This document shows, in pieces, positions 1 through 9,499 of a DNA stretch of 32,067 bases (within the stretch, counting starts at the first letter, position 1; every line of letters begins with the position of its first letter). Source of the DNA: Flavobacteriales bacterium UBA3364 (GTDB lineage Bacteria > Bacteroidota > Bacteroidia > Flavobacteriales_F > PHOS-HE28); assembly GCA_002360495.1 (NCBI GenBank), contig DEQO01000088.1:1-32067 (forward strand), in the 5' to 3' direction. The notes under the pieces were generated by a model. That model saw only the letters and a list, made by a program, of their open reading frames with translations. It did not search any database and had not been told where the DNA came from. Position numbers and translations under genes: made by a program.

Positions 1-435
1 GGCCGCTGCCGAGCACCACGATCTTCTTGCGGTCACTGCGCACGCTCTCGTTCTCCTCCTCGAAGGTGCTGTAGTAGTACGGCGTCTTCGCGGGGAACTC
101 ACCGGCGCAGGTGTCCACCAGTTTGTACACGCGTTTGATGCCGAGCTCGTTCCGCTTCTTGTACACCTGGCTTTCGAGGCAGCCGAGCAGGTGCGCGACC
201 TGTCGATCGGCGTAGCCCTTCTGTTTCGCTTCGAAGAGCAGATCGCGCGGGATGGTGTCGAGCGTGTACTTCTCCACCTCCTTCTCGGTGAGGATCATGT
301 CCTCGATCTGCTTGAGGAACCAGACGTCGATCCGGGTGAGCTCGTGCCCCGGAGTTGCATCCGGGGTTGCTGAACGGAATGCCGAGCTTGATGGCGTCGT
401 ATACGTGGAAGAGGCGGCTCCAGCTGGGGTTGGCG
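1..435 (-). pseudogene. carB fragment (duplicate, frame-broken, runs off the left edge)
   Basis: This stretch aligns with the intact carB of this window at about 10933-11350, corresponding to its residues ~426-565 (the end of the oligomerisation region to the start of the second synthetase half). By eye the first 340 bases differ at roughly 34 positions, mostly third codon positions, so the copy diverged while still under coding selection. The alignment breaks at 344-378, where 35 nt replace 19 nt of the intact gene; the net +16 shifts the reading frame, so recognisable CarB peptide occurs in two different frames on either side. Homology stops abruptly near 435, so the N-terminal half is absent. 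The C-terminal side continues out of the window and may be longer. It is probably non-functional, but an intact downstream part outside the window cannot be excluded. Confidence 0.85.
344..378. repeat. Small hairpin insertion inside the carB fragment
   Basis: The 35 nt found here replace 19 nt present in the intact carB (11276-11294). They contain a perfect 7-bp inverted repeat, CCCCGGA (347-353) and TCCGGGG (360-366), with a 6-nt loop GTTGCA. Such short palindromes inserted in a coding remnant resemble REP-like or small non-autonomous elements. No second copy was seen in the window, so the repeat status is unproven. Confidence 0.4.
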
Positions 436-745
436 ATAACAAAAGGGGAATGGGTCATCATCCTCGTTTGTTGGGCGTGCCCCTCTGCCAACGCACAAGG
501 CCCACGCGCGGGTCGCGTGCTCCGCTGTAGTTGCCTCGGTTCATCGGGCATGGCTGCGGCTGCGGTGGCTTCCTTTGGTCGCCTCCTCGCTCGCGCCATG
601 CCTGCGCTTCACCTTCGGCAAGCTGCCGCTTCGCCCGCTCACGCACCGCAGCAGAAGTTATCAACCGGATTTGGAAATTTTCAGGGGGAGGGGTATCTCT
701 GCATGGCTGCTGGTGTAGGGTGAATGATCGAATCACTGAGGTGCC
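436..745. repeat. Gene-free stretch with an extragenic repeat-like element (about 470-650)
   Basis: No convincing gene lies here. The core (about 470-650) starts with GGGCGTGCCCC and ends with CGCTCACGCACC and is rich in dyads. CACGCG at 503-508 pairs with CGCGTG at 514-519. GGCATGGC at 547-554 pairs with GCCATGCC at 595-602. From memory this style of element (a GGCGTG start, CGCT-rich stems and a CGCTCACGC end) resembles interspersed extragenic repeats scattered in many Bacteroidota genomes; this was not verified by search. The short open frames inside are palindrome by-products. The remainder (650-745) holds the upstream region of the first secreted-protein gene; no TAnnTTTG promoter was recognised in it. 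Confidence 0.45.
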
Positions 746-1801
746 ATGAGGATCCAATGTTTGGCGGTATGGGGATGCTTGCTACTTGCCGGTGAGGCCA
801 GCGCGCAAGTGCCGAACGAAGTTTGCTCGACGTCAATGATCCCAGTGCAAGGAGGCAATGGTGCCTGCCTTTGTTCTGGGTTTACGTCGGCAGGATGGTA
901 TGCACAAGAGGTGGATATGTCGCTAGCTCAAGCCAATATGCCGTATCCCACAAGCCCCAGTACATGCCAAGGCTACTCGCCAGCAGTTGCTGCACCAGCG
1001 GCGGACATCTGGTACCTTTATCCTTATTGGTTCGGCATCTATACCCGGCAGTGCATCACTTGTACGGATACCTGCCATGTGAGCTTCTGGGCGGGGACCT
1101 GCGGTTCGCTTCAACCGGGCAACTGCTTCACCGTGCTACCGAACACCCCCACGGAGATATATCCTGAGGTCTGTTGTGATACACTGTTCATGCAGATAAG
1201 TGGAACCCAGTTAACGAGCACTATGATGTTCGACCTGTGTACGCACTACGTGCCCGGTACCTATAGTTTGAACTTCCTTGTTTGGAACCAGTCCACGCCT
1301 ACCACCTGCTTGGCAAGTAGTTGGAATGTTGTGGATGCCACTTCGATCAGTTCCACCGACGGATCTGTGACCGTTAACATCATTGCGGGTAATGGACCAT
1401 GGACCATCCAATGGGCGGATGGGGACACCTCATTCTCCCGTACCGATCTCCTTGCCGGTGAATACGTGTACACCATCACCGACTCCATTGGCTGTATGCA
1501 AACAGACACGGTCGTTATCGGTATCGATCCGTTCCAAACGATAGAGGGTTCCGATGAGCACACCGCAACGAGTGCTCTTCAACTTAGCATTCAACAGGAC
1601 CATCTTGATCTGATCGCCGCCGACATGCCCCGGGCAACAGTGAACATCCATGATGCCACGGGTGCCGTGGTGTTCAGTACAGGACTCGCTCAGGGGCGTG
1701 TGAGCATTCCGTTGGACGAAATAAGACCTGGTGCTTACACCATTGTGTGCTTCACCGCGAAGCACGATCTCCGGAGCGTGCGTTTCGTCATTCATCGCTG
1801 A
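746..1801 (+). CDS. Secreted protein with SprB-like repeat and T9SS C-terminal sorting-like domain
   Basis: A 351-residue protein of unknown function. It begins with a clear signal peptide (a hydrophobic stretch ending in GEASAQ, about residues 1-21). The mature N-terminal half is cysteine-rich, with many C-x(n)-C pairs around residues 27-170, suggesting a disulfide-stabilised extracellular domain. Around residues 200-255 a segment with IQWADGDTSF and TITDSIGC resembles the SprB-type beta-sandwich repeats common in Bacteroidota surface proteins. The last ~80 residues have the beta-rich pattern of T9SS sorting domains (VNIHDATGAVV, then PGAYTIVCF near the end), although the usual PNP motif is missing. 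The 16-nt gap to the next gene suggests co-transcription. A peptide-level function cannot be named. Confidence 0.8.
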   Translation: MRIQCLAVWGCLLLAGEASAQVPNEVCSTSMIPVQGGNGACLCSGFTSAGWYAQEVDMSLAQANMPYPTSPSTCQGYSPAVAAPAADIWYLYPYWFGIYTRQCITCTDTCHVSFWAGTCGSLQPGNCFTVLPNTPTEIYPEVCCDTLFMQISGTQLTSTMMFDLCTHYVPGTYSLNFLVWNQSTPTTCLASSWNVVDATSISSTDGSVTVNIIAGNGPWTIQWADGDTSFSRTDLLAGEYVYTITDSIGCMQTDTVVIGIDPFQTIEGSDEHTATSALQLSIQQDHLDLIAADMPRATVNIHDATGAVVFSTGLAQGRVSIPLDEIRPGAYTIVCFTAKHDLRSVRFVIHR

Positions 1802-1817
1802 AACCATTACCACCACC

Positions 1818-4800
1818 ATGTACACCTCCCCATCTCACCTATTGCGTTGCGCATGCCTGACCTTGGGCATGGCGATTGCCGTTGTGGAGCTTAGTGCGCA
1901 GATCATCGGATATGATCGGCTCGGTAACGGGTACACGGCTGAAGACCTTGCCGTACCAGCTGGTGGGCAACCTCAGATGATGGGCGGCGGTGGGTTCTGC
2001 AATCCCTGCAATGCGGGAATTTTCGAATTGACCTTTCTGCCTGGCTCTGGATTGGAGATGAACACGCCCTTGGGCATCGCACGGCAACAGGTGGCGATTC
2101 AGGTCTTCGAAGATCTTTCCGTCCTTATCGAACCAGCTAACGATCCATATACACTGGCACCGAACACCGCGCCTTTTGTTCAGGTCCAGTTCCGTAGCAC
2201 CGCGACCGTGGCAGGTGTTGATTGGACCCAAACGCTGGGGTTCGGGTCCACGATCCGGAATTTCGTGAATACCGAAGCGGCCCTCTGGTGCAACTCGTTC
2301 ACCAGCGTAGCCCAACGCGAAGGCATAATGGATGGGGAAGTGTGGCGCACGATCAATGGCGGCATAGACTCTTGGGCTACGATATTCACAGGTCTCCTGA
2401 ATCAACCTCAGACGGAGGCACATGGCTTCATCGCTTTGAATTTCAGCGGTACGCCTACGAATTTGTACACGGGCCAGACTTTGCCACCCGTGCCGGCCAC
2501 GGACGCTGATCTTTACTTGGTCATCGCCCATGAGGCGATGCATATGCTTGGTGTGGAAACATTGATCCAAACAAATGGGTCGGGCCTGAACAACACGCGG
2601 TACTACAGCCGGTATGACCAGCTTGTACACACGAACGCCATTCCCTGGATAACGGATCCGCAGGCATGTACTAATTGGGCCACCAACGTTGGGAACGTGA
2701 CCGATCTCCTCACAGGTTCCTGTGGCGATATTGAACTGGATGGTGCGACGATCAACCCCAACGTGCCGTTGTTTCCGGGGAACCTTCCCCATTTCGATGG
2801 GGTCTGTGGAAACCTACCCTATCTGATGCATCCTGATAACTCCAATCCGCTTGGTGCGAGCAGGATCCCTCTTCAGGAAGAGGTGAATGTGCTGTGTGAC
2901 ATGGACTATCACACAACAACGGAGCATGGCTTCTCAGGAACGGCTTGGGACGGTACCTACCAGTTGCGAACACCTTGCGGGCTTCGGTTGGCCGGAGTTG
3001 ACGACCTGTACGCTGACTACACCACCTTGGAATACTACTCTGTTCAACAGCCTGGTTCCATCATCATCGACAATTTCCTGGACAACGATGAGGACCAATT
3101 CCTCAGCGGTGAGCCCGTCGCCTTCACCTGCTTGGAGGTTCTGTTCGGTGGAGGCACAGCTGCCATAGCAGGGCCGACCTCCATCAATTTCACGCCTGAT
3201 CCAACCTTTGTGGGGACGGCGATCCTTCGCTACAAACCACGGAACGTGGCTACTGACCGAACAGGCAACTTCACCTTTATTTTCATCGAGGTATGGCCAA
3301 TAGACGCCTGCGACGCGTGCAACATTGTGAACGGGGGTGACTTTGAGAATATCACCAACAGGAACCGAGGGGCATCACCACATTTCTACTTCGCTCGATC
3401 AGGAGCCTTACTGGACAACACCCCTGACCACATAAGCTGGTTATCCAGCATGGCAGAATGGCGCAATAGCCAGGACTGCGGGAACGCAACTCAGAAGTGC
3501 GGGCCCGCAACGGTACCCATCCAGGATAGCTGGAACGGGCAGGCTAGCGGCAACGAACACTATGTTGCCTTGGGCGATTTCCAGAGTGGTTTCGGCGAGG
3601 GTGTCCTCTTCCAGTTGTGCAGCCCAATGGTCGCTGGCGAGACCTACGACATCGAATTCCGAGGGACTACGGGTGGTACGTGCTCGGGTGCAATTCGATT
3701 CTACGCTTTCACTGACCGCCCATGTAGCCCTGCGGCAGGCAGCATTGACTTCGCTGCGGCAACGCCTTGTACCAATGGTATTGCGCCCTATCCGGTCTTG
3801 GCTGGTCCTGTCAACTTCAGCGGACCTGCTTGGTCGTTGCAGAGCAATACTGTTGCGTATGCTGGCCCAACAGCGAACTGGGTGATCGCGATCTCGGATG
3901 ACCCCGCACCTCCCAACAGTTTCATATTCGTTGACGACTTCGTCATTCACCCACACATCGAACTATCCGGTGTGGTAGAAGATGCATGCACTGCTCAGAA
4001 CAATGGTTCGATTGCGTTGTCAATAGATTATCCCGCACCATTCACGGTATCGTGGTCGAATGGCGCTACAACCGCCTTCATTGACAACCTTGCTCCAGGC
4101 CTGTACACAGCCACCGTCAACGTGCTCGGGTGTGTTCTTGTCGAGGATTTCACGGTTGGTGAAGTTCCCTGCGGCGATCCCTTCACCCTCACCAAGACTG
4201 TGGCGCCCATGCCCACCTACGCCTACGCGCCGGTCTTCTTCACCATCACCGCCTGCAACAACACAGCAAGCCCAGAGTCGGTGGTTCTCATTGAACAGTA
4301 CCCGGCAGGCTTCGTCATGACGGGGTCCATCCCTTCCTTGAGTTGGCCGAACGTTACCATTACCCTACCCGCTGGAGGCTGCGAGACGTATGTGATCAAC
4401 GGCTACTTCACTACCATCGGACCTGACCAGAACTGCGTATCGCTCGATCCCGTGGGTACGGGCGCGGATGTCGTGGCATGTGTTCCGACGGATATCCTGG
4501 AAGGCTGCCCCATGATGGTATACGGCAATGGCGGTTGCGATCCCGGCAGCACTGTTGATATGTGCTTGGGCGTACATACGATCATTCCGGATGTGAGCGC
4601 GATCAGCTATTGGATGATATACCCGGACTACCTGGTTCCACCGGCACCGGGTGCGCTCACCGCACCGGTGATCACCAGCCCCTTTACCATCAGTTCGGCA
4701 AGCATCGGCGTTCCACAGACCTTGTCTTGGCCACCGGGCTACATGGCGGTGCCCGTAACCGTGAATTTCAACCCCTTGGCACAGGTCTCGCCACCGTACG

Positions 4801-7800
4801 GGTTCTTCTGCATCGACTTCACGGTTGGTCCCGGTGGAGTACCAGCGGGAATCAACACGGCGTGGACTTGGGCCAGCGCGGTATCGCCCAACGCCGATCC
4901 GCTGCTCGAGCATTGGAACCATGTCGGCATCACCACCGCTGGCTCGCAGGCCGAGTTGTGGACGCAGGCGTACCTGATCCAGTTCGATTGCGTGGGTCCC
5001 CCCGGACCGGATGCGTCTTTCTCCATCGACCAAATACTCTGCACTGGCGAGGTTTCTGTAACGGGTGCCTTCACCGACCCCAATGCCGTGCATAGTTGGA
5101 TCTGGGGCGATAACCGCACCACTCCCACGAACGGTGCGCCATCCTACACTTACAACTACTTCTCCACCATCACCAACAATCAAGGCTGGCCGGTAAACCC
5201 ATCGATCGGCCCGGCCCCTCCCGGCACCTACACCATCACCCACACGGTGGTGCTCAATGGTGTCGCGTCAACAAGTTCGCAACAGGTTACCGTTGAACCG
5301 TGCTGTCAAGCTGGTACCATCATTCCCGATGGCTCGTTGGCCAGTGTGGTAGGCACCGTGTTCTCGGGAACGATCGATGTGCAAGGCCAGTTCATCGTGG
5401 ACGACGATGTGCTCTTCCAGAACTGCCAAGTGTACATGGAACCCGGTGCGGAGATCATTGTGCAGAACGGCTGGACCTTGGACCTCGACAATGCGTCCTT
5501 CACCGCGTGCAACGGGATCATGTGGAAGTCGATCACGGCGGAGTATGGTTCCACTGTTCGCATCCGTCGGTCGTACATGGACGATGCCGAAAGCACTGTG
5601 GCTGCGCTGGATGGATCGACGGTTTGGATCGATCGCACACAGTTCCACAACAACCGTGTGGGAGTTGGCATTCCGGACGTTGGCAGCACATACAATAATG
5701 TGGCCTGCTGGGTTAGCAATAGCACGTTCTACAGTGCGGGCACCATGCCGCAGCCGTATCAAGGGCAGACCACAGCGGTTGGGACAAAAGGCTTCGCAGC
5801 CGTGGATGTCCACAACACCTCGCTGGACTTCACTGGTGGCAACAACCTCATCCATACCCTGAGCAACGGCATCGTGGGCCACGGCAGTGATATGAGCGTG
5901 GCTGGTTGCCAGATGCTGAACATCAAGCCGGATGCGGCCTATGCTTATTCGGGCAACGGAGCGGGCATCTATGCGAACGGCCTGATGGGTTGGAACACGC
6001 TGAAGCAACAGGGCTATGGCATGAACAGTAGCATGCCAAGCTTCAACGGTTGCCGCTGGGGCGTGTACACCGAGTACATGAACGTGCGAAGCACGGAAAA
6101 CCGCATGCTGGACATGGGCACCGCCTACCGCGTGGACCGCAGCGGCTACCGCGAGGTGGACATCCTGAACAACAAGGCCTTCACGCATCTACATGGGATG
6201 GAGTTGCGCTCCAATGATGGCGCGGCGCACATCCTGGTGCAGAACAACGACATCACATTTGGCGATGCCCAATGCGACTTCTGCAGGGGCTACACCGCCA
6301 TTCTGGTGACCGAGGGCAATTACGTGGCGCCCGATTCACGCATCCTGAACAACACCATCCGTTTTATCAATGCGCCGAACTCACGCTTCGGCATCGCGCT
6401 GACCAGTGCGGATGATTGGGTAGTGGCCGAGAACAACGTTATCATGGCGAGCAATGCGTTCAATCTGACGGGTATCCAGATGACGGGCTGCCGACGCACA
6501 GAGGTGAGCTGCAACAGCGTCAATAGCAGCGACAACACCTATCCCATCGACAGGCAGGCAGCCATTCGCAACGTCATGGGCCGTGAGCCGCTGATCAGCT
6601 GTAACGAAATGGACCAAACGGCCAACGGCATCCTCTTCAATGGGGTGGCCTACAACACCGATGTGCGCGGCAACCAGTTCCACGACCACCGCTGGCCGCT
6701 GCACCTGGATGCCACGGCGATCATCGATGCACAGACCCTGAAGGGGAACCTGTGGGACCCGAATGCCACGGCACCGGTTTTAGGGGCTTGGTACGAAGTG
6801 AGCAATCTACAGGCATGGAACTCATTGTTCCTGTATGATCCAAACGTAACCGGGACGTGGCCGCCTACTTGGTCACCCCCATCATGGTTCGATATTACTT
6901 CAGGCAATACCTACGACTGCGCCAACCACCACGGCGAGCACTACTGTAACCAGTTCGGTGATGTGCGTTGCAAGGATTGCTTGCGGGAACTGGACGAGAA
7001 GATCGCCAATGATAGCCTCGAGAACGACCCCTATACGGACGAAACCAAGTGGATGCTGACTGCCGATCTGTACAAGAAGCTGGACGATAGCCCGGCCCTC
7101 TTGGACAGCCTGCCCGAACTGGATGCGTTCTACACCGACTTGCAAGGCAGCATCACAGCGGCATTTAAAGCCATTGCGGACGATCAGCTCGCACTTTACA
7201 ACTTGGACAGCAACGTGGTGGCCCAACTACAGGCCAACCAAGCGCAGATCGACGCCTTGATGGATCTGGTTAAGGACGGCATGGAGCAGCTAGCCGATAG
7301 CACGCTCACCCCTGCGCAACAGCAGGGAATTCTTTCGGGCCTAAGCGGTTACCGGCAGAGCATCAACAGCCTATCCGCTTGGAACGCCTCCGCCCTGCAA
7401 CTGGCCAGCACAACGAAGGTGCTGACCGCCGAAGGGGTGAAAACAGCCAACTCCGTCATCGCCACCACCCAGTTGATCGAGGGCAATGAGAAAGCCGTGA
7501 ACGAGGTCTTTCTGGCCACCATCGGCAAGGATGTGGATGGCTTCACCGCCAACCAATCCGATGACCTTTTCGCGATCGCCAACCAGTGCCCCATGGTCGG
7601 CGGAAATGCCGTGTTCAAGGCTAGGTCGTTGTACTGGCTCATTGACGACAGCTACGATTTCGATGACCAGGCGCTCTGCCTACAGCACGGCATCATTGTG
7701 AAAAGCCTGACCGCGAAGCCCGTCAATGCTATCTCGGTAGTACCGAACCCCGCGCGCGACGAAGCAGCCTTGGTGCTCGACCGCGAACTCGATGAACCGG

Positions 7801-7973
7801 GAACCTTTGTGGTGTACGACGCCGTTGGCGCTGAAGTGATGCGCCTAGCGGTCCCCATCGAAATGCCGCGCATCGCGTTCAGCACGTCATCCTTGGCGCC
7901 TGCGATGTACCACTACCAAGTGCGAGGACCATCGGGTGTCATCGGTGTCGGGAAGCTCACGATCGTTCGTTGA
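1818..7973 (+). CDS. Giant multidomain T9SS-secreted protein with HExxH motif and beta-helix
   Basis: A 2051-residue extracellular protein. The start at ATG 1818 is chosen because it gives a signal peptide (CLTLGMAIAVVELSAQ) right after the previous stop. Domains in order: a protease-like region with H238-E-A-M-H242-x-x-G, which fits a zinc HExxHxxG motif; a cysteine-rich module near residue 500 (NGGDFEN, carbohydrate-binding-like); a SprB-like repeat (~717-782); a DUF11-like segment (LTKTVAPMPTYAYAPVFFTI, ~788-835); a PKD-like domain (~1065-1158); a right-handed parallel beta-helix with many N-N and G-N turns (~1195-1645); a helical segment (~1715-1940); and a T9SS type A sorting domain (~1968-2051) with the VVPNPARDEA motif and final KLTIVR. 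The function is probably adhesive or proteolytic at the cell surface. Whether the protease motif is catalytic is not known. Confidence 0.88.
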   Translation: MYTSPSHLLRCACLTLGMAIAVVELSAQIIGYDRLGNGYTAEDLAVPAGGQPQMMGGGGFCNPCNAGIFELTFLPGSGLEMNTPLGIARQQVAIQVFEDLSVLIEPANDPYTLAPNTAPFVQVQFRSTATVAGVDWTQTLGFGSTIRNFVNTEAALWCNSFTSVAQREGIMDGEVWRTINGGIDSWATIFTGLLNQPQTEAHGFIALNFSGTPTNLYTGQTLPPVPATDADLYLVIAHEAMHMLGVETLIQTNGSGLNNTRYYSRYDQLVHTNAIPWITDPQACTNWATNVGNVTDLLTGSCGDIELDGATINPNVPLFPGNLPHFDGVCGNLPYLMHPDNSNPLGASRIPLQEEVNVLCDMDYHTTTEHGFSGTAWDGTYQLRTPCGLRLAGVDDLYADYTTLEYYSVQQPGSIIIDNFLDNDEDQFLSGEPVAFTCLEVLFGGGTAAIAGPTSINFTPDPTFVGTAILRYKPRNVATDRTGNFTFIFIEVWPIDACDACNIVNGGDFENITNRNRGASPHFYFARSGALLDNTPDHISWLSSMAEWRNSQDCGNATQKCGPATVPIQDSWNGQASGNEHYVALGDFQSGFGEGVLFQLCSPMVAGETYDIEFRGTTGGTCSGAIRFYAFTDRPCSPAAGSIDFAAATPCTNGIAPYPVLAGPVNFSGPAWSLQSNTVAYAGPTANWVIAISDDPAPPNSFIFVDDFVIHPHIELSGVVEDACTAQNNGSIALSIDYPAPFTVSWSNGATTAFIDNLAPGLYTATVNVLGCVLVEDFTVGEVPCGDPFTLTKTVAPMPTYAYAPVFFTITACNNTASPESVVLIEQYPAGFVMTGSIPSLSWPNVTITLPAGGCETYVINGYFTTIGPDQNCVSLDPVGTGADVVACVPTDILEGCPMMVYGNGGCDPGSTVDMCLGVHTIIPDVSAISYWMIYPDYLVPPAPGALTAPVITSPFTISSASIGVPQTLSWPPGYMAVPVTVNFNPLAQVSPPYGFFCIDFTVGPGGVPAGINTAWTWASAVSPNADPLLEHWNHVGITTAGSQAELWTQAYLIQFDCVGPPGPDASFSIDQILCTGEVSVTGAFTDPNAVHSWIWGDNRTTPTNGAPSYTYNYFSTITNNQGWPVNPSIGPAPPGTYTITHTVVLNGVASTSSQQVTVEPCCQAGTIIPDGSLASVVGTVFSGTIDVQGQFIVDDDVLFQNCQVYMEPGAEIIVQNGWTLDLDNASFTACNGIMWKSITAEYGSTVRIRRSYMDDAESTVAALDGSTVWIDRTQFHNNRVGVGIPDVGSTYNNVACWVSNSTFYSAGTMPQPYQGQTTAVGTKGFAAVDVHNTSLDFTGGNNLIHTLSNGIVGHGSDMSVAGCQMLNIKPDAAYAYSGNGAGIYANGLMGWNTLKQQGYGMNSSMPSFNGCRWGVYTEYMNVRSTENRMLDMGTAYRVDRSGYREVDILNNKAFTHLHGMELRSNDGAAHILVQNNDITFGDAQCDFCRGYTAILVTEGNYVAPDSRILNNTIRFINAPNSRFGIALTSADDWVVAENNVIMASNAFNLTGIQMTGCRRTEVSCNSVNSSDNTYPIDRQAAIRNVMGREPLISCNEMDQTANGILFNGVAYNTDVRGNQFHDHRWPLHLDATAIIDAQTLKGNLWDPNATAPVLGAWYEVSNLQAWNSLFLYDPNVTGTWPPTWSPPSWFDITSGNTYDCANHHGEHYCNQFGDVRCKDCLRELDEKIANDSLENDPYTDETKWMLTADLYKKLDDSPALLDSLPELDAFYTDLQGSITAAFKAIADDQLALYNLDSNVVAQLQANQAQIDALMDLVKDGMEQLADSTLTPAQQQGILSGLSGYRQSINSLSAWNASALQLASTTKVLTAEGVKTANSVIATTQLIEGNEKAVNEVFLATIGKDVDGFTANQSDDLFAIANQCPMVGGNAVFKARSLYWLIDDSYDFDDQALCLQHGIIVKSLTAKPVNAISVVPNPARDEAALVLDRELDEPGTFVVYDAVGAEVMRLAVPIEMPRIAFSTSSLAPAMYHYQVRGPSGVIGVGKLTIVR

Positions 7974-7987
7974 TCCCTTCTCCCACC

Positions 7988-9499
7988 ATGAAGTGCCGCA
8001 CGAAACCCGGAAGGGCCGCTCGTGCGGCACTTCTCTTTTGCATGCATGCCAGTTGGTTCAGCAGCTTAGGCCAGGGGTTGAACAACTTGTGGCTAGGTGG
8101 GTTTGAGAGTTATGCCCCACCTCCTTTCGGTGGCGTGGACCTTCAATTTTTGACCGGCACCCTATCCATTTCAACAGTCTCACGAGAGATCGGGTTCAAG
8201 AGAACCTCGGCGAACATCTCTGAGGCCAACGGAAACGTAATGCTCAGTACGAACGGGGTGTTCATCGCCAACTCTATGGGGGATACCATGGCGAATGGTA
8301 ACGGATTGAACCCGGGAACTTACGTCAATCAGTATCCGGGAGGGATATATATATCCCAAGGCGCACTTGTGTTGCCTAAACCAGCTGATTCATCCCAATT
8401 CTATGTTCTGCACATGACCATCGACAATAGCGTAGACATAAACGCGGAGCATCTCCTTCTCACGACAGTGGACATGAGCTTGGATGGGGGCTTGGGCGGT
8501 GTGGTTGGTAAGAACATCTCGATCCTTGATGACGAGATCAACCTTGGCCATTTGACGGCTATACGCCATGCTAATGGCCGAGACTGGTGGGCTTTATGCC
8601 ACAAGCTGAATACCACCACGTTCTATCGATACTTGGTCAGCCCATCAGGGATCTCCTTGGATGGCATGCAGTCCATTGGCATGCTCCGCCCCCCTGATAG
8701 TGGCCAAGTATGCTTTTCGCCGGACGGGAGCAAGTTCGCTTACTACTGGCGTGATCATGGCCTAGAGGTCTTTCAGTTCGATCGATGCACGGGACTTTTC
8801 TCAGCCCCCGCCGCGGTCACATACACTGATGGCGAACTTGGTGGAGGAGCAGCCTTTTCCCCGAACGGCCGGTTCCTTTACATCACCGACGTATTCAACG
8901 TGTATCAGTACGATACGGAAGCACCTGACCTTGCCGCATCCATGGTCCACATCGCGCAGTGGGATAGCACCTATTCGCCATTCCCGCCGCTGGCCACGCT
9001 GTTCGACATCGCGCAACTCGCCCCCGATGGCAAAATTTACATCGGCACGGGCAACAGCACTGACAAGCTTCACGTGATCCACTCGCCGGATTCGGCAGGC
9101 TTGGCGTGCAACATCGAGCAGCATGGCATCGCCTTGCCGCGCTATTTCGCCAACTCACTACCCAACCACCCCAACTACCACCTGGGGCCGATAGATGGCA
9201 GTGTGTGCGATAGTTTGGGGATCAATACGGGTGTGCAGGAGATCAGTATGTCACCCAGGATCAGTGCATACCCGAACCCAAGCGCTGGTGCGTTCACCTT
9301 GAACTATCCGTCCATTGGCCAGACCGGGCTGTTGGAAGTACGCGACCTGTCAGGCCGGATGCTACTCCAAGAGAGGCTGGCACCCTGGAGCCAAGTACAT
9401 GCGATCGAACTAGGTCAAGTATCGGAAGGGTTGTACAATTGTCGGATAAGTTGGGGCGTGCGTTCGGCATCAACCCGCATTATGATCGTTGGGCCATGA
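7988..9499 (+). CDS. Secreted beta-propeller-like protein with T9SS sorting domain
   Basis: A 503-residue protein. The ATG at 7988 is preferred over a TTG at 7970 that overlaps the preceding stop. The N-terminus is basic then hydrophobic (ARAALLFCMHASWFSSLGQG), a plausible signal peptide. The middle carries repeated blades with CFSPDGSKFAYYW (~residues 240) and AFSPNGRFLYITDVFNVYQY (~295), the hallmark of YVTN/WD40-like propellers, and a further DGKIYIGTGN strand. The C-terminal ~80 residues form a T9SS type A sorting domain with the AYPNPSAGAF motif and LEVRDLSGRML. Similar propeller proteins with this layout are typical cargo of the type IX system. The substrate and binding partner are unknown. 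It follows the giant protein by 14 nt and overlaps the next gene. Confidence 0.82.
   Translation: MKCRTKPGRAARAALLFCMHASWFSSLGQGLNNLWLGGFESYAPPPFGGVDLQFLTGTLSISTVSREIGFKRTSANISEANGNVMLSTNGVFIANSMGDTMANGNGLNPGTYVNQYPGGIYISQGALVLPKPADSSQFYVLHMTIDNSVDINAEHLLLTTVDMSLDGGLGGVVGKNISILDDEINLGHLTAIRHANGRDWWALCHKLNTTTFYRYLVSPSGISLDGMQSIGMLRPPDSGQVCFSPDGSKFAYYWRDHGLEVFQFDRCTGLFSAPAAVTYTDGELGGGAAFSPNGRFLYITDVFNVYQYDTEAPDLAASMVHIAQWDSTYSPFPPLATLFDIAQLAPDGKIYIGTGNSTDKLHVIHSPDSAGLACNIEQHGIALPRYFANSLPNHPNYHLGPIDGSVCDSLGINTGVQEISMSPRISAYPNPSAGAFTLNYPSIGQTGLLEVRDLSGRMLLQERLAPWSQVHAIELGQVSEGLYNCRISWGVRSASTRIMIVGP

Noticed and set aside
355..757. Short open frames on both strands downstream of the carB remnant
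   Set aside because: They arise from a palindrome-rich repeat, overlap each other and show no domain or start-site support.
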